DNA from: Sinomicrobium pectinilyticum | Lineage (GTDB): Bacteria; Bacteroidota; Bacteroidia; Flavobacteriales; Flavobacteriaceae | DNA: 64,000 bases | Reading direction: 5' to 3' | NCBI RefSeq assembly: GCF_003725735.1 | Contig: NZ_RJTM01000099.1 | Span: 36,732-100,731 of the forward strand | Part shown: positions 48,346 through 56,721 of the stretch, one piece after another | How positions within the stretch are numbered: position 1 is the stretch's first letter | Layout of the letters: every line of letters begins with the position of its first letter | Position numbers and translations under genes: made by a program | Notes under the pieces: generated by a model | Told to the model about the DNA's origin: nothing | Database searches by the model: none | The model's input: the letters and a program-made list of their open reading frames with translations, nothing else

Positions 48346-48955
48346 AAACACCCGAAAATACATTGATCTACAAGTCCCGGAATTCCGTATCCCCTCAAAA
48401 GCCAGGCAGCTTCAAAGGTTGAGAAACAGTGGTATCGGGGATCGCCCTGGTACAATCCTTTCAGCAGCCTGGTATTGGCCCATAGCTTTGGCACCTGGCT
48501 TCAGAACACAGGTCTGTACAATACTCACAAAAGGATAACCACAATTCGGGAAAGTCGTTAGAAAGATCTCCGGGGCAGGTCACACAACACCACAGATACC
48601 CACCGCCGGAAGATCATAAAATACTTAAAAAATTAACGTTCACTGAACATGTTAAAGAAGGGGCCGGGCAAATTTGACATGTTTACATGTTCCGGAAAAC
48701 CGGGGCAAACACATCCTGCCTTGCTCTTACCCACCCTTCTTTCGACAGGAAGAACAGAAACAATACTTGGCAAGGCAGTCTTTTGTTTTTTTTCGATCAA
48801 CCCCACAGTTGCGGAACAAGGGAAATACCGCTACAACCATGTTCCGACAACCAACCGGGGCCGACTGAAAGGCTAAAGAATCGTCACAATTTTTAAGCCC
48901 GGAAAATCCGGCTGTTTACGCAGCAATTTCCGAAAAAGAAGAAATTCCGAAAAAA
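48346..48955. other. Gene-free stretch between the gliding operon and the TM2 gene
   Basis: 610 bp. Overlapping plus-strand frames at 48649-48896 have no start context, family resemblance or natural composition. I see no IS end, RNA or further palindrome of the TAGAA-N4-TTCTA type in it. It may be decayed coding DNA. Confidence 0.4.
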
Positions 48956-49201
48956 TCAAAACCAGCTCCTTTTTCTCTTCTGATATGTCCGGTAAAACTC
49001 TTCATCGGACATAGCCAGATAAAGTATACCTTCTACAAGACTTATCAAACCTCCGAACCCGAAGGTAATTACGGTAAACACCAATTGAACAATTCCTTCC
49101 TTTATATAACCTAAAACAAATTTATGTACTCCAAAAGCTCCCAAAAGAATTGCCAGTACACCGGCAAGTAATCTTTTACTTCTGCTTTTCTGTAATTTCA
49201 T
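48956..49201 (-). CDS. TM2 domain membrane protein
   Basis: 81 residues. A basic N-terminus (KLQKSRSKR) is followed by the TM2 pattern: helix one LLAGVLAILLGAFGVHKFVLG, a turn with YIKEGIVQL, and helix two VITFGFGGLISLVEGILYL, then a charged tail (SDEEFYRTYQKRKR). TM2 proteins are small inner-membrane proteins of unclear function. The gene is monocistronic as far as visible. Its upstream region carries the same tandem palindromes and spacing as the gliding operon promoter, so the two are probably controlled together. Confidence 0.85.
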   Translation of the reverse strand: MKLQKSRSKRLLAGVLAILLGAFGVHKFVLGYIKEGIVQLVFTVITFGFGGLISLVEGILYLAMSDEEFYRTYQKRKRSWF

Positions 49202-49292
49202 TTTTTCTCCTGTTTCCCCGGAATTTTCTCTTTCTCCCCGTCGGGAAGAACCCCTGTTTTCACAGTATTCCGGTGCATTTTACAAGACGAAG

Positions 49293-49369
49293 CGAATTTA
49301 GATCATATTATGATTTTTGGCGCAAAACAGAAGTAGAACAAGTTCGAAACAGGCTTAGAACTTGTTCTA
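49293..49369 (-). promoter_or_regulatory. Double TAGAA-N4-TTCTA operator and promoter of the TM2 gene
   Basis: Palindromes TAGAACAAGTTCGA (49334-49347) and TAGAACTTGTTCTA (49356-49369, perfect) start 22 bp apart. On the minus strand 33 nt separate the nearer one from TAAATTCG (49293-49300), a -7-like element. A TTTTG at about 49323-49327 could serve as the -33 box. The start codon at 49201 lies about 90 nt beyond. Placement upstream of the -33 box suggests activation, not blocking. Confidence 0.6.
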
Positions 49370-49476
49370 ATGCTCTTCAACAAGCAATTCCGGGGGGATT
49401 ATAATATACATGAGTAGATCGGGGCATTGCGCAATGGCATTAGTAAAAATTAATTATGATTTCCATAAATATGCCG

Positions 49477-49524
49477 TAGAATTCATTATATTATCCTTGA
49501 TTTGCTAAAAAATAATTAAATTTG
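49477..49524 (+). promoter_or_regulatory. Promoter of the CI/S24-like regulator with a weak palindrome
   Basis: TAAATTTG at 49517-49524 is an exact match to the Bacteroidota -7 consensus TAnnTTTG, with TTG at 49497-49499 as a possible -33 element. A degenerate copy of the palindrome, TAGAATTCATTATA (49477-49490), lies just upstream. It is single and 26 nt from the -7 box, so it does not share the geometry of the three strong sites. It could allow cross-control of the regulator gene. Confidence 0.4.
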
Positions 49525-49634
49525 GTATTGTTTAATCTTCCTGGTAAACCATAATGTCCGAAACTTACATAACGGTATAAAAGAGGGATATCTCTTGCGT
49601 GCCGGACAAAATATATTAATTCAAAAACTACCCC

Positions 49635-50369
49635 ATGAAAAAAACACCACGGATCAAAACTCCGGAAGGAGGAGATGCTCCCTTTGAAGTACCGGAAGTT
49701 TTGGACAGACTTAAAGAACACTTGGAGGTTCGTACCAATACCGAATTATCAAATATATTAGAGGTAAAACCAAATACTATCTCTACCTGGAAAAAAAGAA
49801 ACACGTTAGATTATCCACGGATATTATCGGTATGCCAGACATATAATATTGATATTGATAAAATATTCTTTGACAAACAAAAGCAGGTAACTTCTTCTGC
49901 CGGGGAAAGCAAAGCTAAAAATGCTTTCAGTGTAGTTACGGCAGACAGTTATTTCCGGTATGTAACGGAGTCGGGCAAAAAAGAATATATAGACTCCTTG
50001 CCCAAGTTCTCTTTTCCCTTTATCGCCGGCAATAACATCCGGGCCTTCCAGGTTGTAAGTTCTGCAATGCTCCCTGTCCTAAAGGAAGGCGATTATGTGG
50101 TTGGAGAATTTACCGATATGGACACCGCCGCCCTTATAAACGGCAATATCTATGTATTGGTGAGTTCTGTAAAAGGCATCTACATATCACGGGTGCGAAA
50201 AGATACCTCAAACCCGGAAATTATTCATCTCATCAGGGATAATGAACCTGAAAATGCCTTTTTTGAATTGGAGATGACCACAAGTGAGATTACGGAAATA
50301 TGGGAAGTAACAACGGTTTTTTTCCTCGACCTCATAGGTAAAGCCAAAAAAGGAAATTCACACGTATAA
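49635..50369 (+). CDS. CI-like helix-turn-helix regulator with degenerate S24 domain
   Basis: 244 residues. The N-terminal CI-repressor-type HTH (about 20-85) contains RTNTELSNILEVKPNTISTWKK. The C-terminal S24/LexA-like domain (about 115-235) has VVSSAMLPVLKEGDYVVGEF. In active S24 proteases this block reads G-D-S-M-x-P, with the Ser as nucleophile; here the aligned residue is Ala (SSAMLP). The region where the catalytic Lys is expected (GIYISRVRK) has Ser in its place. The domain probably only dimerises. The gene lies between the TM2 gene and a FecR stub and has a good promoter. A role for it at the nearby palindromes is possible but unproven. Confidence 0.75.
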   Translation: MKKTPRIKTPEGGDAPFEVPEVLDRLKEHLEVRTNTELSNILEVKPNTISTWKKRNTLDYPRILSVCQTYNIDIDKIFFDKQKQVTSSAGESKAKNAFSVVTADSYFRYVTESGKKEYIDSLPKFSFPFIAGNNIRAFQVVSSAMLPVLKEGDYVVGEFTDMDTAALINGNIYVLVSSVKGIYISRVRKDTSNPEIIHLIRDNEPENAFFELEMTTSEITEIWEVTTVFFLDLIGKAKKGNSHV

Positions 50370-50398
50370 AGATATAAAGAGGTCTTTAAAAAGTCTGT

Positions 50399-50659
50399 TC
50401 ATATCTTCGAATCCCGTTCCCTGTCCTCCAGCTTTTTCCGGAGTTCATCGAACTGCTCCTTACTTTTTACATTTTCCGAGGGGGATCGATCGCCAGGCGG
50501 GTCCATATCTTCCCAGTGCTCTTCCATCCAATATTTTACTTCCCCTTCCAGATCCGGGTCATTCATTATTTTCGCAAGTTGCTCAAATTCTTCGCGGGTA
50601 AGCGCATTCTCGCGGAATTTTTCAAGTAAAACTTCTATCAAGGCTCTATGTCGATTCAT
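50399..50659 (-). CDS. Small FecR N-terminal-like protein
   Basis: 86 residues, mostly helical and acidic. LIEVLLEKFRENALTREEF and KIMNDPDLEGEVKYWMEEHW resemble the cytoplasmic anti-sigma segment at the start of FecR-family regulators, but the membrane helix and periplasmic FecR domain are missing. It ends in a charged tail (FDELRKKLEDRERDSKI). It converges on the S24-like regulator gene (29 bp between stops). A second protein of this kind is at 53202-53432. A soluble anti-sigma factor is a reasonable guess; a remnant of a full FecR gene is the alternative. Confidence 0.6.
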   Translation of the reverse strand: MNRHRALIEVLLEKFRENALTREEFEQLAKIMNDPDLEGEVKYWMEEHWEDMDPPGDRSPSENVKSKEQFDELRKKLEDRERDSKI

Positions 50660-51426
50660 TTTCTTTGATTTAACAACTATATGTCTTCGTACCCATTCTT
50701 TACGTTCTGTTTCTCGCGTAGAGTTTCCACCAGTTCCGTCTAAAATTTATCCTTTGCCCGGAAATATGCCATTTTTGATATCATCATCGCTCGTACTTTT
50801 TTCTTTTCGAAAGAAGCTGTCATTCCGAAATTCATCCTATAAGAAAACCCAGATTTCCGACCATTATCACTTCCTGATAAATTATTCGCCTGTACAGCTC
50901 TATTTCCCGGCATACTTGTTGTTCATCTCCATAAAGACCGGGACATAGGTCTGTTCCGTTCTTATAACTAAATATTACAACTCAAAGGTACATGTTCTTT
51001 TCTTTTATCATATTCCTTTTTAAGCGAAAGCTCCGTAAATTCCCAAAACAGACTCCCTGTATATCATATAAATAACTTTTCCGGAAAAGAAAAAGTAATG
51101 AATGCTATGTTGTTGTTCTGATATTTTTCAAAAAACACGGTAATACTGTTCCATCTCACCCCCGGGCGGTCTTTTCTTAAAATTCACATCGGAATACCTT
51201 TCACAGAGCACTACTTTCCGGCAAAATATTTTCTGGAAGGGAAGATAGTAATACTATATGGCATTCTTTCCTTATTATACAATTTTCAAGAACTTCCGAT
51301 GCCTGTGCAACACATCGTCTTTCTGTAGAGTGTAAATAAAAAAGTGGCGAGCACCCGTTTAATCCGTATTACAATTTGCAAATTATAATCGATTTACCAT
51401 ATCGATTTTATATGATATTTGAAAAT
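50660..51426. other. AT-rich gene-free stretch
   Basis: 767 bp with no supported gene; a plus-strand frame at 50754-50948 looks spurious. Near the right end are a perfect palindrome AATTTGCAAATT (51373-51384), two copies of ATCGATTT, and ATCCGTATT (51362-51370), which is inverted as AATACGGAT at 51468-51476. These belong to the regulatory region of the gene starting near 51522. Confidence 0.4.
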
Positions 51427-51464
51427 AATCCCTCTCAGATAAGAAAAAATCCCTCTCAGATAAG
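51427..51464 (+). promoter_or_regulatory. 17-bp direct repeat, AraC-type operator candidate
   Basis: AATCCCTCTCAGATAAG occurs twice, at 51427-51443 and 51448-51464, separated by AAAA, giving a 21-bp period. Two 17-bp direct half-sites separated by 4 bp is the known layout of AraC I1-I2 sites. A 9-bp inverted repeat (51362-51370 and 51468-51476) flanks the pair. The repeat lies about 60 bp before the DUF7793-like gene, which is followed by a gene for an AraC-type HTH protein, the natural candidate to bind it. Confidence 0.5.
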
Positions 51465-51521
51465 CGCAATACGGATGATGAACGTTAGTATAGTCTCAAC
51501 CCAAAAGGGAATTAAATACAT

Positions 51522-51956
51522 TTGAAAAAATTAAATTACCAATTCTTACACCCCGCAGAAATGTTATATTTTAAAGATTTCAATCCAACCATGCTCAATA
51601 TCGAGAACAGTTATGCCCGATCACGGATAGATCAGCATAACCTTTTTTTCATTTCCAAATGGGATATTGATCTTCATGCTGCTAAAAAAGTCGTGGCAGA
51701 CAGGCTAATTTTTCAAAAGGAAAAGAACTATCCTGTATTTGGCGATATCCGGAGTATTCAGAACCTAAATAAAGTAGCAAGAGATTATCCTGCCAAAGCG
51801 GATTTTGTATTGACACAGACCGTTTCTATACCGGCACCCCCTCCTGCTAGCCGTGCCATACCGGATTTGTATTTCAAAATGAGCAAATCATGTATTACGG
51901 CTAAAGTCCTGAAGGATTCTGATAAGGCTCTCCGGTCCCCGGAGCCTTTTCTGTAA
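51522..51956 (+). CDS. DUF7793/STAS-like protein
   Basis: 144 residues from a TTG at 51522; ATGs at 51561 and 51585 are alternatives, and the last fits the usual start of the family best. The block IDLHAAKKVVADRL...KNYPVFGDIRSIQNLNKVARDY matches the STAS-like Bacteroidota family in which a short alpha/beta domain carries a YPVxxDIR motif followed by AR-Y. The C-terminus (AKVLKDSDKALRSPEPF) corresponds to the usual F-x-D-x-x-x-A-x-x-W end but lacks the Trp. Function is unknown. Such genes are commonly next to PAS/HTH regulators, as here (203 bp before the HAMP-PAS-AraC gene). Confidence 0.6.
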   Translation: MKKLNYQFLHPAEMLYFKDFNPTMLNIENSYARSRIDQHNLFFISKWDIDLHAAKKVVADRLIFQKEKNYPVFGDIRSIQNLNKVARDYPAKADFVLTQTVSIPAPPPASRAIPDLYFKMSKSCITAKVLKDSDKALRSPEPFL

Positions 51957-52158
51957 ACCACCCATAGGTTCCATAATAACTATATTGGATAAATCACTTA
52001 TAGTATGTATTTTAGCATCCTCATCACCCTAATGGAAAAAGTTCTGTCCCTGGCCTCATTGCGGGTAATTTTTCTTATCTCGCACACGATTTCATTCCAT
52101 TTTGTTATTTATTGACATCAACCATACTTTCCACAACCTAATAATACATCCCACAAAA

Positions 52159-53106
52159 ATGAATAGCGAACACAACAAAAAGCGTATAAAAAGTATCAAT
52201 CGGATGCTCATAGAAGTGGCCAGAGGAAACTTTTCTTACAGAATCGAAAGGTCAGAATACAATGACGAACTGGAAGCTTTGGTTGTTCTGGCCAATATGA
52301 TGACTGAAGAACTGGAAGAATCCATGCGGCATAACAACTATATTAATTTACAGGAATCTTACAAGTATATTGCCCAAATGACCTTTGTTCTGGATGATGA
52401 TTTCATCATTCGGAACTTTAACCCGATGGTTTCTGAAATGTTGTTGTTTTCACCTGAGGAAATACAAGGAAAACCGATAACTGACTTTCTTACCGAAGAA
52501 TCCACGCCCGTTTGGAGGGATTTGCTGGAATTCATTTCCGGAGAAGAATATTACAACCACACCGTAGAACTTCATTTCAAAGCAAAGGAATTTTTTATTG
52601 TTCCGACTGTATGTTCAGTATCTAACCTCTCCTATTCTGACGGCCGGGCATCTGTACTGGTCACCTCCATAGAAACCGTATTACAGAGTGCAGAAGAGAT
52701 CCGTGAATTACACCGGAAGGTCAACGATCAGCACAATTCCGGTGAAAATAACCTTCGCATTCTTCTCACCCAAGCAGATGTTGCCAAAATAGCAAAAGCC
52801 AAAGATTACCTAACGAAGCATCTTAAGGACATTAATTTTTCTTTAAAGGACCTGGCACATACCTTGGGCACTAATGAGTTTAAACTCAAATATGGCTTTA
52901 AGCAGCTTTACGGTACCACCATTTTCCGTTTTGTTCAGGATGAAAGGCTGCGAAAAGCCAGTCTGCTTGTACAACACTCAAAGCTACCATTAAAGGTCAT
53001 TGCGGAAATGTCCGGTTTTAAAACAGCTCCTCATTTCTCGAGAGTCTTCAAGGAGAAATACGGATGCAGCCCAAGCACCCTTCGTAAACATTTTCTCAAT
53101 AAATGA
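52159..53106 (+). CDS. HAMP-PAS-AraC-type transcriptional regulator
   Basis: 315 residues from the ATG at 52159 (MNSEHNKKRIK); an upstream in-frame ATG at 52102 adds 19 residues lacking family features. The order is a HAMP-like helical segment (about 10-60, GNFSYRIERSEYNDELEALV), a PAS domain (about 70-185, FVLDDDFIIRNFNPMVSEML), a linker helix, and an AraC-type double HTH (about 215-315, with LKDLAHTLGTNEFKLKYGFK and VIAEMSGFKTAPHFSRVFKEKYG). No membrane helix is present, so the PAS senses a cytoplasmic signal. It is the likely binder of the 17-bp direct repeats at 51427-51464 and so may control itself and the gene before it. Confidence 0.8.
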   Translation: MNSEHNKKRIKSINRMLIEVARGNFSYRIERSEYNDELEALVVLANMMTEELEESMRHNNYINLQESYKYIAQMTFVLDDDFIIRNFNPMVSEMLLFSPEEIQGKPITDFLTEESTPVWRDLLEFISGEEYYNHTVELHFKAKEFFIVPTVCSVSNLSYSDGRASVLVTSIETVLQSAEEIRELHRKVNDQHNSGENNLRILLTQADVAKIAKAKDYLTKHLKDINFSLKDLAHTLGTNEFKLKYGFKQLYGTTIFRFVQDERLRKASLLVQHSKLPLKVIAEMSGFKTAPHFSRVFKEKYGCSPSTLRKHFLNK

Positions 53107-53201
53107 TAACATACCCTACATCTACTGATGCCGGGAGATATCCTCTGTTTCAATTCCTATTCCGAGATTTCAAAGAACTATAGCGTAGAAAAAATAGGGC
53201 T

Positions 53202-53432
53202 TCAATTCTTATGAAGAATGTAAAAATATTTTCCACCTAAAGACCATTTATCATAATGACCGTTTAATTTTCTGGTATGCTCCTGCTTCCAGTACTCTTG
53301 CAGGATTTCTGTAATCTCATCTTCATTTCCATGGCGATCCAGAATATCTCTCAAAATTTTAAGCTCATCCCGCGTTAGGGTATCATTCTGAAGCCTTTGC
53401 AGGAGTAACCTGAGTTGTTGTTTATTTTCCAT
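53202..53432 (-). CDS. Second FecR N-terminal-like small protein
   Basis: 76 residues. LRLLLQRLQNDTLTRDELK and EITEILQEYWKQEH parallel the stub at 50399-50659 (LL-x-(R/K)-(F/L)-x-x-(N/D)-x-LTR-(D/E)-E) and the start of FecR anti-sigma proteins. It lacks a membrane helix and periplasmic domain and ends in an unrelated basic/aromatic tail (GGKYFYILHKN), as expected of a truncated gene read into neighbouring DNA. It lies on the same strand as the ECF sigma gene 800 bp upstream, so it may be what remains of that sigma factor's partner. Confidence 0.55.
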   Translation of the reverse strand: MENKQQLRLLLQRLQNDTLTRDELKILRDILDRHGNEDEITEILQEYWKQEHTRKLNGHYDKWSLGGKYFYILHKN

Positions 53433-54232
53433 ATGAACTTTCAGTTTAGTTGCTAACGTATAAAAAAGACTAGCTATTTAAGATTAAGTAGTCTATAATT
53501 AATACACCGGAAAAAGAGAAGTGTCCTATGGTAGGGTCAAAAAAAATGGACACCACTCCATAAGAGATTTATTGACAAGGTTTTGAATATTGAATGTTTG
53601 GAATAAATTCACGAGGTAATATCTGTAAAGCAGCATTGTTTTGCTTTGGTACTGAGGACAGCGGGAATAAAGACATTACTGAAAAGAAAAAACGGAAGCC
53701 TTTTACAGGATCCCGTTCGGACACAGATAAACCTCATGCTAATTCAAATCTTTAGAGAACAAATAATAATAGCCTTATTGTGCTGTTCGAGATTTTTGTA
53801 CTTGTGTCCATACTTTATACACCGGTATTGACTTAGGGTCCTAGCAGGATGGGTTATATTTCTCTTAGGCTTCGGATATTTCGGTCTTTGGCCAGAGTGA
53901 ATATAATTAGAAAGTTGAAGCAATCGGCAGCAGTGTTATAAAAGATTTTCATGTAGATGTAAGGTGGTATTTAGCGATATCCAAGCACCGTCAGACGGAC
54001 AGTGCTAATGCCTGCTATTCTAACCGGAAGATTCGGGTAGTGAGGTAATTATGCCTTAGGCAGAAAGATATCATATGTAGTCGGCTTTTATCCATCCCAT
54101 TGTAACAATAAAATGTATTATGAAGAACACTTTTGTGTGCTTTATAACTTCCGGGCTAAATTCAAAATAATCTTCTTATTCAAAAGTACCGCATAATTTA
54201 TCTTCTTACGGCTTTAGAGGATAGTATTAATA
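53433..54232. other. Decayed stretch between FecR stub and ECF sigma gene
   Basis: 800 bp dense in stops in all frames. A short inverted pair, GTGTCC (53521-53526) and GGACAC (53548-53553), resembles an IS end or small hairpin, but no second end, transposase or target duplication could be found. The stretch sits where a full FecR and receptor gene would normally be expected. Confidence 0.4.
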
Positions 54233-54826
54233 TCAGACTGATAATAGGGTTATAAGAAGCCACAGGGTACTCTCCAAATGAGGCCGCAAATGTGTTCTGA
54301 TAATTTCCATTATTTTCCAAAGATGGTTTTTAACTGTTTTCGGGGTTATTCCCAGAATTTCGGCTATCTCCGTATTTGTTTTCCCTTCTTCCCTGGACAA
54401 ATGATAAATTATTTTTTTCTGGTGGGACAGGGTATCCACAATATTGTTCACTATACTTCTGTACTCCGCAAGACGTATTTTCGTTTCTATTTGCTCGTAA
54501 TGGGAACTAATGTTCTTCCACAACTCTTCTTTAGCCGCTTCTCTGCGAAGGGTATCCCGTAAATGGTTAAATGTAAGATTTTTGGCAATTGTAAACAGGA
54601 ACGTAGTAAAAGTTAAAGGTTTTATAGTTTCTCTCTTCTGCCATACGCGGATAAACACTTCCTGCACGATCTCATCGGCTATGTATTCGGACTTTGTATA
54701 AGAAAATACAAAATAATAAAGCCTTTCACGTAACAGATTAAAAATAGTTTCGAATGCAGTTTCGTCCCCTTCTTTCAGAGCCCTTACCAGTTTAATGTCT
54801 ACTTTCGGCGAATTGGAATTATTCAC
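54233..54826 (-). CDS. ECF RNA polymerase sigma-70 factor
   Basis: 197 residues from a GTG at 54826, preferred because it follows a purine-rich stretch and gives the normal length; an ATG at 54979 adds 51 residues without family features. Sigma region 2 is at about 20-85 (DEIVQEVFIRVWQKRE, FTIAKNLTFNHLRD) and region 4 at about 125-175 (YHLSREEGKTNTEIAEILGITPKTVKNHLWK). A hydrophobic C-terminal extension (STLWLLITLLSV) follows. This is the Bacteroidota family normally paired with FecR and a TonB receptor. Neither is adjacent here; only FecR-like stubs remain nearby, so it may be orphaned or respond to an unlinked partner. Confidence 0.85.
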   Translation of the reverse strand: MNNSNSPKVDIKLVRALKEGDETAFETIFNLLRERLYYFVFSYTKSEYIADEIVQEVFIRVWQKRETIKPLTFTTFLFTIAKNLTFNHLRDTLRREAAKEELWKNISSHYEQIETKIRLAEYRSIVNNIVDTLSHQKKIIYHLSREEGKTNTEIAEILGITPKTVKNHLWKIMEIIRTHLRPHLESTLWLLITLLSV

Positions 54827-55331
54827 TTCTCTTCTTTTTTTAAATGATAGACTTTCATACCGCCTGTTAACGGCATAATTCCTCCACGAAATCCAGGTTT
54901 CCGTGTTATCCCTGTGGTACTGCCCGATACGGGGAATACGCATTCGGGGTATTGACACCATCGATCGGGATAGGTTCATCTATTACCGGTATACCGATAA
55001 CATTCTCAGAAAATGGCCTTGAACGGTCACAAAGGAGACCATCAGGAGAATCCGCATATCATAAATAATCTGAAAACTAACATCTACATACAATATGAAA
55101 AAGGAATAATATGCCCCAAAATATAAATAGTCTTTCCCTGTCCCTTAAACATAACTGCATGAACCTATTCTTTATTTTGAGGTACAGATGTATTTCATTT
55201 CGTATATTTACGTTTTACTCTTCCGGTTCTTAAAAATGTTATTTTTCCCGGTAAGGCATAACAAATATAAAAACATTCCGTTTAATTAAAAATTTTTAAT
55301 AATATTTTTTACACCAAATGTTTATATTTAG
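54827..55331. other. Divergent intergenic region
   Basis: 505 bp between the divergent ECF sigma and CI-like genes. The part up to 54979 could encode an N-terminal extension of the sigma factor. The rest is AT-rich, particularly 55270-55320, and presumably holds both promoters. I see no terminator, RNA or repeat in it. Confidence 0.4.
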
Positions 55332-55748
55332 ATGGATAGATCTCTGATGCTCGATCAAATAAAATATCATTATCTTTTTAAAAGGGATATTGACCTGGCA
55401 AAGCATTTAGGAATAAAGCCCCAGGTTTTGTCCAACTGGAGAAAGCGAAATTCTTTTGACGCGGTACTTATTTACACAAAATGCAATGAATTGAGCTCTT
55501 CCTGGTTGTTAACGGGAGAAGGGCCTATGCTGAAAGAGGACGACAACAGTGCTCACCCGGTACATGAAGAAAGTAGCGCCTACATACTACAGGAAAGGAT
55601 CAGTGCCATGGAAGGGCAGATCGAAGCGTTGAAACAGGCAAATTCGGCCCTCCGGGAAACCAATGGCGCGCTACGGGAGACGAGGGAAATATTTAAAAAA
55701 CGTATTGAGGAACTGGAATCCAGGAATGGCATTCCCGGTCCGCAGTAA
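55332..55748 (+). CDS. CI-repressor-type HTH protein with C-terminal coiled coil
   Basis: 138 residues. A CI-type HTH (about 1-65) contains DIDLAKHLGIKPQVLSNWRKRN followed by LLTGEGPML, the usual end of this DNA-binding domain in Bacteroidota. A coiled coil (about 85-130, EGQIEALKQANSALRETNG) replaces the S24 domain seen in related regulators. It contains a near-repeat (ALRETNG / ALRETRE). The protein probably dimerises through the coil and represses or activates locally; targets are unknown. It lies 83 bp before a GNAT acetyltransferase gene on the same strand. Confidence 0.75.
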   Translation: MDRSLMLDQIKYHYLFKRDIDLAKHLGIKPQVLSNWRKRNSFDAVLIYTKCNELSSSWLLTGEGPMLKEDDNSAHPVHEESSAYILQERISAMEGQIEALKQANSALRETNGALRETREIFKKRIEELESRNGIPGPQ

Positions 55749-55831
55749 GATATTCACACTTCTGCATCTTTCCCGGCAATCGGGGGAAAAGCATTATTTT
55801 TGTCACACCATTCCTTTTACACTTATAACTT

Positions 55832-56284
55832 ATGATACAGCTACGGAGAAAGGATTCCGGAGACCCGGACTTTTTACATATGGTAAAACACCTCGATGAA
55901 GACCTGAGGGAAAGGGACGGAGAAGAACACACTTTTTACGCACAGTACAATAAAACCGAACTTATACGCCACGTCGTCGTAGCTTATTCAAATAACCAGC
56001 CTGTCGGGTGTGGAGCACTGAAAGAGTACAGTGCGGACACTGCCGAAATTAAGAGGATGTTTACTTTGCCGGAAAGCAGGGGAAAAGGCATAGCGTCAAT
56101 GATACTCAAAGAACTCGAAAACTGGGCTTCGGAGTTGTCTTATGCGAAATGTATCCTGGAAACCGGCAAAAAACAGCCGGAAGCCATCCGGTTGTATCAA
56201 AAAAATGGTTATGTCATTATTCCCAACTACGGGCAATATGCCGGGGTGGTAAACAGTTTGTGTTTTGAGAAAATGTTGTATTAG
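55832..56284 (+). CDS. GNAT family N-acetyltransferase
   Basis: 150 residues. The acetyl-CoA motif is intact: AEIKRMFTLPESRGKGIASMIL (about 70-91) holds the R-x-x-G-x-G/A loop, preceded by QPVGCGALKEY (strand 4) and followed by CILETGKKQPEAIRLYQKNGY (about 108-128). It transfers an acetyl group from acetyl-CoA to a small amine or protein; the substrate cannot be told. It may be co-transcribed with the CI-like regulator upstream. Length and domain are typical of single-domain GNATs. Confidence 0.88.
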   Translation: MIQLRRKDSGDPDFLHMVKHLDEDLRERDGEEHTFYAQYNKTELIRHVVVAYSNNQPVGCGALKEYSADTAEIKRMFTLPESRGKGIASMILKELENWASELSYAKCILETGKKQPEAIRLYQKNGYVIIPNYGQYAGVVNSLCFEKMLY

Positions 56285-56511
56285 TATTAACCGCTCAGTT
56301 TGCACATAGTTACGTCCTTTACCTCTATCGCTCGTGCAAAGACTTTTTCAGGACCTGATTTCGGGTAGTTGATGCTAACCGGGTGGAGGTAACTCTCAAT
56401 TAATTAAAACTCCTCGGCTATTCACTAAATCAGATTATCTGAAGATGAAGAAAGCCGCCTGATTTTTTAAAAGACATCCCAAATATGTTTCGGGAAAGCT
56501 TTTCTTAAAAG

Positions 56512-56721
56512 CTATTTCCACGCCTCTTCTTTTCCTTCTTCATAATGAGAAAAAGCCGTAGCTAATCCCTGAATAACTTCTGCCGAAGTCTCGAAGAGGG
56601 CCTTTGCCCTTTGTTCCTCAACTTTACCAATGTCCCTTCGAATATGATCTCTCAATTCCTGCAACTCGCCCCTGATGTTACGGGAATGTTCTTTTGGATC
56701 TGTTGTTTCTAAATTTTTCAT
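56512..56721 (-). CDS. Small helical hypothetical protein
   Basis: 69 residues from the ATG at 56721 (MKNLETTDPKEHSRN); in-frame ATGs at 56739 and 56757 add lysine-rich residues. The protein is charged and helical (LQELRDHIRRDIGKVEEQRAKALFETSAEVIQGL) without a signal peptide or membrane segment. I do not recognise a family. The first residues (MKNLE) recall the start of the double-glycine peptides downstream on the same strand, but no GG site follows. Confidence 0.45.
   Translation of the reverse strand: MKNLETTDPKEHSRNIRGELQELRDHIRRDIGKVEEQRAKALFETSAEVIQGLATAFSHYEEGKEEAWK

Noticed and set aside
48649..48896. Three overlapping plus-strand frames of 64-75 codons
   Set aside because: Three frames are open at once, a sign of low-stop non-coding DNA; none has family-like sequence.
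49334..49369. LexA/SOS box of the GAAC-N4-GTTC type
   Set aside because: The palindromes have GAAC and GTTC only 2 bp apart, several copies lack the full half-site, and they are phased upstream of promoters, not over them.
50754..50948. Plus-strand 64-codon frame
   Set aside because: Lies in AT-rich intergenic DNA, with no domain or convincing start region.
53520..53560. IS element end (GTGTCC...GGACAC)
   Set aside because: No matching second end, target duplication or transposase fragment was found in the adjoining 800 bp.
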